From positions 1 through 17,500 of the forward strand of contig NW_013655283.1 of NCBI RefSeq assembly GCF_000499385.1: DNA of 17,500 bases, in the 5' to 3' direction. This DNA comes from Eimeria necatrix (taxonomy: Eukaryota > Apicomplexa > Conoidasida > Eucoccidiorida > Eimeriidae). This document shows positions 8,918-16,580 of the stretch, piece after piece. Below the pieces are notes generated by a model, which was not told the origin of the DNA, searched no databases, and saw nothing but the letters and a program-made list of their open reading frames with translations. A program made the position numbers and the translations under genes. Every line of letters begins with the position of its first letter. Position 1 is the stretch's first letter.

Positions 8918-10756
8918 TGCTGCTGCAGCAGCAGCAGCAGGCTCTGGTGGTGCGCAGCAGCACTGGGGCTTCTTGCTGTTGCTGCTGGCTTTGCTGTTTG
9001 TGTAGCAGCAGCAGCACTGCAGCAGCTGCAGCAGCACTTTTCTCTTTGCGGCTCTCACTTTGCATGCGCAGAAAAAGGGGCTTTTGTTGCAGTTCTAGCC
9101 CCAGGAGCAGCAGTAAGAAACCCTAAACCCTAAACCCTAAACCCTAAACCCTAGTCGCCAAACCCCGAACCCCTCAAGGAGCAGCTGCAGCAGTCTCAGC
9201 TGCAGCCTCTCAAACCCTAAACCCTAAACCCTAAACCCTAAACCCTAAACCCTCAAGGAGCAGCTGCAGCAGTCTCAGCTGCAGCCTCTCAAACCCTAAA
9301 CCCTAAACCCTAAACCCTAAACCCTGAAAGCGCCCTTCGACTTGGCAGGCGCTGACTGCGGGCTGCCCTTCAGGGCTTTGGGGTTTCTGCTCGAGTGCCT
9401 TCACCACTCACTGCCTAGGGTTTAGGGTTTAGGGTTTAGGGTTTAGGGTTTAGGGTTTAGGGTTTAGGGTTTGCGTGCAGGCGGGGAGCCTTTTTGGGGG
9501 TTTTGTGGCGGACACTGTGGGCCGCTGGCGTTCTCTTCTGTGGAGCTCTTTGGGGCTTTTGTTGGCCACAGCTCTTACAGTTTTGCCCAACAACTACTCC
9601 GTGAGGGTTTAGGGTTTAGGGTTTAGGGTTTAGGGTTTAGGGTTTAGGGTTTAGGGTTTGGGGTTTAGGGTCTTTGGGGCTCTTTCCGCGGCCATGCCGC
9701 AACGGCATTTCCGCATTTGCGCTTCTCAGAGTTCAGGGTTTCTCGCGTTTGGGGTTTGCGGGGTCAGGGTTTAGGGTTTAGGGTTTAGGGTTTAGGGTTT
9801 AGGGTTTAGGGTTTGTGCTGCAGCTGGTGCTGCTGGGCCGCGCGCTGCAAGGGGTGTTTATGGCGGTGGGGTTGGTCTCGAGTTTCACTTTTGCTGCTGA
9901 AGTGGCTCCCAAGGATTTGCGGGGGTGTTTTGTGGCGCTGCAGGAAGTGCTGCACTGCATAGGTCCCAAACCCTAAACCCTAAACCCTAAACCCTAAACC
10001 CTAAACCCTAAACCCGCGTTTGCGGGGGGCGGGGCAGGCTTTGACGGGCTGCGGCGCTGCAGCGCAGCGCAAGCAGGGCAGATGTAACACTGGGAGCATC
10101 TGCATTCACAGATTTAGGGTTTAGGGTTTAGGGTTTAGGGTTTAGGGTTTAGGGTTTAGGGTTTAGGGTTTGAGTTCAGGCTGCTTTCTGCCCTACTTTG
10201 TTGCCTGGGCTTTCCCGGAGTTGCAGTGGAGAGGACTTGTGGGCATTGCAGCATTATTTGTTTCGATGATGGTAAACCCTAAACCCTAAACCCTAAACCC
10301 TAAACCCTAAACCCTAGCTCTTGAACAAGCTCGCTAGCGAATGCCCGATTGCCAGCGACAGAGCAACTGCTGCAAAAGACGCATGCGAGGGTTTAGGGTT
10401 TAGGCCCTTGACTATATACTTAGGGTTTAGGGTTTAGGGTTTAGGGTTTAGGGTTTGTGGCTTCCGCCTCAGATACTTTGCATGCCCTTCCTGCCGGAAA
10501 GCCCTCGCTATTTGCTGCTGCGCCACAAAGCAGCAGCAGCAGAAAGGGCAATGGTGCGTTTGGGGTATTCGGAGCAGCAGCGGCAGCAGCTGCTGCAGAG
10601 TGTGCAGCAGCAGCAGCAGCAGCAGGAGCAGCAGCAGCAGCAGCAGCAGCAGGAGCAGCAGCAGCAGCAGCAGCAGCTGCAGCAGCAGGACACGGAGGAC
10701 TTGGAGACGGAAGCAGCCTTTCCCCTGCCCCCTTCGGTGCCGGCCGCAGCCCCCTC

Positions 10757-10824
<68 letters not shown>

Positions 10825-11674
10825 AGCCGAAGAAGGCCCGCCCCGCGTGGCTGGCGCTGCTGCTTGCTGCAGCCCTCGGCTGCATGCACAGCCTGCTGGC
10901 AGCAAATAGTCTGATAGTTTTAACTTCTGATTTGCTGCTGATTTTTGGGGTTTGCGACAACAAAGGGCCCGCCGCTGCAGTCAGCATGGCCAAGGTTAGG
11001 GTTTAGGGTTTAGGGTTTAGGGTTTAGGGTTTCGGGCTGAAGCCGTGCGCGGAAGAGGGTTTGGGGTTTGCGCTTTAGCCTAGAGCTGGCGCTATGCTGC
11101 GCAAGCCCTGCTGCTCGCAAGGCCGAGGGTTTAGGGTTTAGGGTCTAGGGTTTAGGGTTTAGGGTTTAGGGTTTAGGGTTTAGGGTTTGTGCTGCAGCTG
11201 CTGGGGGCTATAGTCTGTTTGTTAATTGCTGATCGCGTGGGGCGCCGCGTGCTGCTGTTGGTGGGAGCTGGCGGCATTTGTTTGGCGCATTTGGCCTTAG
11301 CTGTAAACCCTAAACCCTAAACCCTAAACCCTAAACCCTAATCCCTAAACCCAAGCCCTAAACCCTAAACCCTAGGTTGTGGTTTCCACGGCTTCAGTCT
11401 TCAGTGCGCTTCCTTAGGGGCCTGCTGTTCTTACTGCTTCGAGAAACTCTAAACCCTAATTTGCTCCCCCTAAACCCTAAACCCTAAACCCTAGCAGTCA
11501 CCTGAAGCCTTTCTTGCAATTAGGAGTCTCTGGAAAGTGTGTGAGCTGCAGCAGCACAACCCTGTTGCGCCAGGGATTAGGGTTTAGGGTTTAGGGTTTA
11601 GGGTTTGTGGTTTCAGGTGCTTGGCTTTGTGCGGCGCCAGCTGCTGCCGGAGAGTTTGCTGCAGCAGTGCACAG

Positions 11675-11713
<39 letters not shown>

Positions 11714-12490
11714 ACACGCCTGAGGAGCTTTTTGCTGCAGCAGCAACTAGCGCCTGCAGCAGCTTCTTGCTGCTGATGATGATTCTTATATGGGGCGCTA
11801 CCTGGGCCTGCATGGCCACAGTTGTTGCTGCAGAGGTACAAACCCTAAACCCTAAACCCTAAACCCTAAACCCTAAGCCCAAGACCTATTGCAACAGAGA
11901 ACGCGATTGCCCTTAGCTGCATCTTCGCTGTGTTCCCTCTCCTGTTTCATCGTGCAGCTTAACTCCACCATTCAGGGTTTAGGGTTTAGGGCCTAGGGTT
12001 TAGGGTTTAGGGTTTAGGGTTTAGGGTTTGTGGCTGCAGCTTTCCCCGCCGCGCCACCGCGCCTTCGGGGTTGGCGTCGCTGGAGCAGCAGGTTCTGTTT
12101 TAGCAGCAGTTTTCCAGCTTTATGGAGAGCCTTTGTTGGTTTATATTGGCATTGACAGTGAGCTAGGGTTTAGGGTTTAGGGTTTAGGGTTTAGGGTTTA
12201 GGGTTTGGGGTTTGGGGTTTAGGGTTTACGCGCCGGGTCAGAGGGTTTAGGGTTTTGAGCCAGGGGCTGGGGGTTGAGGGCGAGAGGCTAGCGAGGAGGG
12301 CTAGGGCCACGGGACTATGTCAACAGATTAGGGTTTAGGGTTTAGGGTTTAGGGTTTAGGGTTTGTGTGTTTGCGCGCAGTCAGCTTCCTCATCTTTGCT
12401 GCTCTCTCAGCTTCAGTTTTTATTTTTACATTTTTTTTGGTGCCGGAGCTTAGAGGGAAAGAATTGCATTCTGCGCCTGCGAGGGTTCTC
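8738..12490 (+). CDS. Sugar-porter family major facilitator (MFS) transporter, 9 exons, C-terminal end unresolved
   Basis: This is a likely hexose/polyol-type membrane transporter; the substrate is not deducible. Exons 8738-9112, 9481-9600, 9824-9962, 10180-10271, 10473-10994, 11198-11302, 11617-11835, 12040-12157 and 12381-12490 join in frame to about 600 residues. Sugar-porter motifs appear in order. TM1 is Ala-rich (LGLLAVAAGFAV). GSLFGGFVADTVGRW is the loop 2-3 motif. LLGRALQGV is followed by AAEVAPKDLRG (E..P..RG). PESPRYLL follows TM6. ADRVGRRVLLLVGAGG is the loop 8-9 repeat of the D.GRR motif. WGATWACMATVVAAE lies at TM10. VPELRGKEL is the family's PETKG-like C-terminal signature. Between PESPRYLL and TM7, a Gln/Glu then Ala-rich insert of ~100 residues replaces the usual central loop. 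The TM7 QQxxGxN motif is not evident (ALGCMHSLLAANSLI instead). ATG 8738 has a strong Kozak context. After 12490 the donor gtaaac leads to several possible last exons. Confidence 0.85.
9113..12380 (+). repeat. Telomere-like arrays in the transporter introns
   Basis: All eight phase-supported introns carry arrays. AAACCCT arrays open introns at 9118-9153, 9967-10014, 10274-10316, 11305-11375 and 11840-11877. TTTAGGG opens introns at 9605-9660 (donor gtgagggttt), 10996-11032 (gttagggttt) and 12165-12230 (gtgagctaggg). The 3' ends are always TTTAGGG: 9417-9473, 9769-9815, 10112-10171, 10421-10457, 11127-11189, 11577-11607, 11974-12031 and 12327-12365. Each is followed by a short stretch and CAG. 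Intron lengths are about 200-370 bp. Confidence 0.93.
9171..9328 (+). repeat. 79-bp tandem duplication inside transporter intron 1
   Basis: Copies at 9171-9249 and 9250-9328 each consist of a 42-bp unique block and an AAACCCT array. The block begins CCCTCAAGGAGCAGCTGCAG. The unique blocks appear identical, implying a recent duplication. The unit spans array plus spacer, the same architecture as the amplified units in the large NOP14 intron. It has no coding role in the phase-supported model. Confidence 0.85.
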
Positions 12491-12776
12491 GTAAACCCTA
12501 AACCCTAAACCCTAAATTGTGGTTTGTAAACCCTAGCTGCGGGGGTGCGGCCGCTGCAGCCACGCCCGCTGGGTCCTGTCTAAACCCTAAACCCTAAACC
12601 CTCCTCTCGCCTGTTTATTTGGGGCGCTGAGAAGGGTTTAGGGTGGCTTTGCACTCTTGCCCCGCATGGGGGTTTAGGGTTTAGGGTTTAGGGTTTAGGG
12701 TTTAGGGTTTAGACGCAGCGCTGACGTCCGAAGCTCAGTGCGCGGGAGAAGTGCTGCTGCAGCTGCTGCAAAATGA
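12491..12776 (+). other. Region after the last firm transporter exon, with candidate terminal exons
   Basis: The donor at 12491 (gtaaac) leaves phase 0. Three continuations are frame-compatible. (a) Acceptor gctgcag ending 12559 gives PRPLGPV and a TAA (12581-12583) supplied by the next AAACCCT array. (b) Acceptor gacgcag ending 12716 follows a TTTAGGG array, as in other introns, and gives CGC TGA, so the protein ends almost at once. (c) Acceptor gtgcag ending 12782 opens the Gln-rich tract that stops at about 12980. Arrays lie near 12493-12516, 12582-12603 and 12670-12713. The choice needs transcript data. Confidence 0.5.
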
Positions 12777-12980
12777 GTGCAGCAGCAGCAAATGCAGCAG
12801 CAACTACAGCAGCAGCAGCAGCAGCGGCAATTGCTGCAGCAGCAATATTTGCTGCAGGAGCAACAGTTGCTGCAGCAGCAAGTGCAGCAGCCGCAGCAGC
12901 AAGTGCTACAGCAGCAGCAATTGCTGCAGTCGCGAAGATTGCTGCAGCAGCAGCAGCAGCAACAGTATTTGAGTGTTTGA
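12777..12980 (+). other. CAG-rich segment open in Gln, Ala and Ser frames (possible transporter C-terminal tail)
   Basis: About 200 bp of CAG/CAA/CTG sequence is open in three frames on +. The Gln/Leu frame (LLQQQYLLQEQQLLQQQ) ends in TGA at 12978-12980 and is preceded by TGA at 12774-12776. The Ala frame starts with a true ATG at 12773 and ends beyond 13000. The Ser/Cys frame ends at about 12972. CAG/CAA exchanges are synonymous only in the Gln frame, which favours it. It could be a transporter tail exon, a separate unit, or non-coding. Confidence 0.35.
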
Positions 12981-13175
12981 AGAGTGCCTGTCAAACCCTA
13001 AACCCTAGTGCTAAACCCTAAACCCTAGTGTTAAACCCTAAACCCTCCTCCGCAGCCTAAACCCTAAACCCTCGGTCCAGCGGTAGACCCATCTCATGGA
13101 GCCCTAGGCAGTCCCCAGCTCAAACCCTAAACCCTAAACCCTAGTCATGTGTCTTTAGACAGCACAAATTGCTGA
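12981..13175 (+). repeat. Irregular AAACCCT blocks before the satellite
   Basis: Short two- to three-copy AAACCCT blocks are interleaved with TAGTG- and CCTC-type spacers at 12992-13076 and again at 13121-13143. No gene was recognised. The segment leads into CAG-rich sequence at 13180. Confidence 0.75.
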
Positions 13176-14095
13176 GGGTCTGCAGCAGCTAGCTGCAGCA
13201 GCTGCAGCAGCTGCAGCAGCAGCAGCAACGACCTGCAGCAGCCAGCAGCAGCAGCTGCCTGCAAGCAGCAGCAGCTAGCAGCAGCTAGCAGCAACCACCA
13301 GCGGCTAGCTGCAGCTAGCTGCTGCGGAACACGTAGCCAGCTAGTTGCACAACTAGCTAGCTGCACAGCTAGCTGTGCAGCTAGCTGCACAGCTAGCTGC
13401 TAGCTAGCTGCAGCTAGCTAGCTGCTAGCTAGCTGCAGCTGCACAGCTAGCTGTGCAGCTGCAACTAGCTGTGCAGCTAGCTGTGCAGCTAGCTGTGCAG
13501 CTAGCTGTGCAGCTAGCTGTAGAGCTAGCTATTTTGCAGGCTATTTAGCTAGCTATGCTACGCTTCTACCTGCGTAGCTAGTTGCCTAGCTAGCTATCTA
13601 GCTAGCTACCTGGCTAGCTACCTAGCTAGCTGTTTGGCTAGCTGTTTGGCTAGCTGTGTAGCTGTAGCTAGCCAGGCCGCGAGCTAGGCGGCTAGCTGCA
13701 GCTAGCTGTGCAGCTAGTTGCAGCTAGTTGCAGCTAGCTGCAGCTAACTGCAACTAAGTGCGCAGCTAGCTACAGCTAGCTGCAGCTGGGTACGGCTAGC
13801 TGAGGCTAGCCACAGCTAGCTACGGCTAGCCACAGCTAGCCACAGCTAGCTACGGCTAGCCACAGCTAGCCACAGCTAGCCACAGCTAGCTGCAGCTAGC
13901 TGCAGCAGCAAGGAAGTGAATAAAAGTAAATATTAATTGAAAATATAAAGATGTGGCTAGCTGCAGCTACCCACAGCCAGCCCTAGCTAGCCTCAGCTAG
14001 CTAGCTAGCTGCAGCTAGCCACAGCTAGCTAGCTAGCCGCAGCTAGCCACAGCTAGCTAGCTAGCTAGCTGCAGCTAGCCACAGCTAGCTAGAGC
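13176..14095. repeat. AGCTAGC-based satellite, ~0.9 kb, strongly self-complementary
   Basis: From about 13176 a CAGCAG-type tract grades into a satellite built on GCTAGC/CAGCTAGCTG. Sub-blocks have different periods: a 12-bp GTGCAGCTAGCT unit near 13455-13520, GCTAGCTGTTTG near 13620-13660, a 10-bp CCACAGCTAG unit near 13805-13890, and a ~30-34-bp higher-order unit near 13990-14090 mixing GCTAGCTGCAGC and GCTAGCCACAG. An AT-rich insert lies at about 13912-13955. The core is palindromic, so both strands look alike and cruciforms or slipped hairpins are expected. No credible coding frame exists. Confidence 0.9.
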
Positions 14096-14384
14096 CGTTT
14101 GTATCTGGGGCCTAGAATGGCTTCTGAGTTTTTGTGGAGTGGGAGATGGGGGGCTAGGGCGTATTCGGCGTGCAGGGTTTAGGGTTTAGGGTTTAGGGTT
14201 TAGGGTTTGGGGTTAAGGGTTTTAAGTATAGTGTTAAGCGTCTAGGGTTTAGGGTTTAGGGTTAGGGTTTAGGGCTTGGGGTTTAGGGTTTAGCGTTCAG
14301 AGCCCAGCTCTGAAGCATCGGGGCAGTCTTCTGAATCCGTAGAAGCCATAGGGAGTCTTTGACTCAGTTTTTGCTGTAGAGTTT

Positions 14385-14444
<60 letters not shown>
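14385..14444. repeat. Perfect (AGC)20 microsatellite outside any gene model
   Basis: Twenty uninterrupted AGC units are followed by CGCATGG. It is one of the longest pure trinucleotide runs here and the clearest one not assigned to an exon. Its purity suggests recent expansion. An Ala frame continues through the adjacent GC hairpin (GAPGAPQ), so an unannotated exon cannot be excluded. Confidence 0.85.
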
Positions 14445-14445
<1 letters not shown>

Positions 14446-14465
14446 GCATGGCACAGGCGAGCTGG

Positions 14466-14490
14466 CTGGGGGGCCCCTGGGGCCCCCCAG
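14466..14490. repeat. 25-bp GC-only inverted repeat (12-bp arms, 1-nt loop)
   Basis: Arms CTGGGGGGCCCC and GGGGCCCCCCAG surround a single T, a perfect hairpin. It is followed by a T-rich stretch (tatacttttggttgtttt). The shape resembles a terminator, but no gene clearly ends nearby. A relative lies inside a NOP14 exon at 473-493. Confidence 0.85.
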
Positions 14491-14734
14491 TATACTTTTG
14501 GTTGTTTTGTGTTCTGTTCTGGTTTTGAATTGAACAGCGGGTTTTTAAGTGACGTTTAAGCCCTAAACCCTAAAATAGGGTTTAGGGTTTGGGTTTGGCG
14601 CTGGGCGTCTGGGGATGTACTGGGTGTTTCCCGCGGAGCTCAGGTGTCCATACACCTCAATCTATTCCATCTTTGTTTTTAATTAATTTTTATTTTCATT
14701 TATTTCTTTTCTTTCTTTTATTTCGGCAGCAGCT

Positions 14735-15225
14735 ATGGGGACGGAGGTACGCTACCCGAACCCCCGATCTAGGGTTTAGGGTTTAGGGTTTAGGGTTTAG
14801 GGTTTAGGGTTTAGGGTTTAGAGGGCGTGTGCTATATAGGCGGAGGCTTTGCTGCTGGAAGTGGGCGCCGAGATGGGCCGGACTGAGGAGGATATGCGGC
14901 CATTCATTCGCAAGTAGGGTTTAGGGTTTAGGGTTTAGGGTTTAGGGTTTAGGGTTTATGGGCTAGGGTTTAGGGGCTAGGGTTTAGGGTTTAGGTTTTA
15001 GGATAATTGTGGAGCGTCATTCACAACAGTGCCCTACATTAGCTTCTATGATCGGGCGCCGGTGCTAGGGTTTAGGGTTTAGGGTTTAGGGTTTGGGGTC
15101 TAGGGTTTAGGGTTTTACGCTTTGGGATTTAGGGTTTAGGGTTTAGGGTTTGCCTTTGAAGTGCTTGCGCTCCTGCAGGATTGTAGAGGAAAACTGGCTG
15201 GAGACGAGAGGTTTGCTGCTGCTGT

Positions 15226-15263
<38 letters not shown>

Positions 15264-15513
15264 CTGCTGCCGCTGCTGCTGCTGTTACCGCCGCTGTTGC
15301 TGCTGTTGCTGCTCCTGCTGCTGTTGATTCCTCTCTTCCTGCTGGCTCTATGGCCCCGTAGTCTGGGGTTTAGGGCCTAGGGTTTAGGGTTTAGGGTTTA
15401 GGGTTTAGGGTTTAGGGTTTGTTGCAGAGAGTTTGGCGGCTCTCAGCAACGAGCAGTGGAAGCAGCTGGGAATTCCTCTTCGTTTGGAAACAGCTCTAAG
15501 GGCCCGCCTAAAC

Positions 15514-15583
<70 letters not shown>

Positions 15584-15743
15584 AAGGCAGCAGCCAGCGT
15601 GCAGCAGCAGCGCCGGAAGAGGAAAGGCCTCAGTCAGAGAGCCGTAGGGAACTCTGCTGCTGCTGCTGCAGCTGCTGCTGCAGCAGCAGCTGCTGCTGCT
15701 GTGAATCCGTTGCTGCTGTTTGCAGTTGCTGCTACTTCCATAA

Positions 15744-15777
<34 letters not shown>

Positions 15778-15933
15778 ACTTGCCTGTGGTGCCTGACCTG
15801 CTGCTGCTGCGGCTTGTGGTTCAAGCCTTGCTGCTGCTGCTACAGCTGCTGCTGCTGCTGCTGCTGCAGCTGCTGCTGCTGCTTTGTGTCTTGTGCCTGC
15901 AGCTGGCACTCCCCGGGTGCTGTCCCTTCCCGC

Positions 15934-15980
<47 letters not shown>

Positions 15981-16094
15981 TGCTGCTGCAGCAAGAGTTT
16001 ACAGTCGAGAAAGGGGAAGCTCCTGAGGCCCTTTTTGTTTGTTCTATTGAAGACGCATTAGATTTGCTGCAAAGAAAAGTAAATGCAAATCAAT

Positions 16095-16139
<45 letters not shown>

Positions 16140-16176
16140 AGCAATAGAAGCAGCAGCACTTAGAGCAAGAGCAGCA

Positions 16177-16223
<47 letters not shown>

Positions 16224-16512
16224 TTTGCGGTGGTCCTGTAGCAGCAACTGCTGCTGCTGCAGCCATTACCCCACTTGCTATTCCCGCTGCACTTGCTGCT
16301 GCAGCTGGACCTGCTGCTGCTGCTGTTGCTGCTGCACTTGCTGCTGCTTCTTGATCTGCTGCTGCCGCTGGACTTGCTGCTGCTGCTTGACCTGCTGCTG
16401 CTGCAGTTGCCGCTGCACTTGCTGCTGCGGCTTGACCTCCTGCTGCTGCTGCCGCTGCACTTGCTGCTACCGCTTGACCTCCTGCTGCGCTGCACTTGCT
16501 GCTGCAGCGTCA

Positions 16513-16580
<68 letters not shown>

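Larger units (their letters stand above)
14096..14734. other. Intergenic region upstream of the PUB-domain gene
   Basis: It contains ordinary sequence with TTTAGGG arrays (14174-14209, 14244-14292), the (AGC)20 tract and the GC hairpin listed separately. A strongly T-rich stretch (about 14667-14724) ends in ttcggcag just before the first PUB-gene ATG. That tract could be a core-promoter feature or the polypyrimidine tract of a 5'-UTR intron. A short frame beginning ATG 14615 (MYWVFPAEL) was considered as an upstream exon, but it does not join in phase. Confidence 0.5.

Noticed and set aside
13145..13390. Minus-strand frame through the start of the AGCTAGC satellite
   Set aside because: Composition follows the satellite repeat and no conserved sequence is seen.
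14466..14520. Rho-independent-type terminator
   Set aside because: Hairpin plus T-rich sequence looks similar, but the genome is eukaryotic and no gene clearly ends just upstream.
14589..14786. 65-codon frame with a hydrophobic Phe/Leu stretch
   Set aside because: The hydrophobic part is the T-rich tract before the first PUB-gene exon and it ends in an array; no phase-consistent join to the next exon was found.
15634..15909. Minus-strand poly-Ala frame in the PUB gene region
   Set aside because: Pure CAG complement with no recognisable domain, overlapping a well-phased plus-strand gene.
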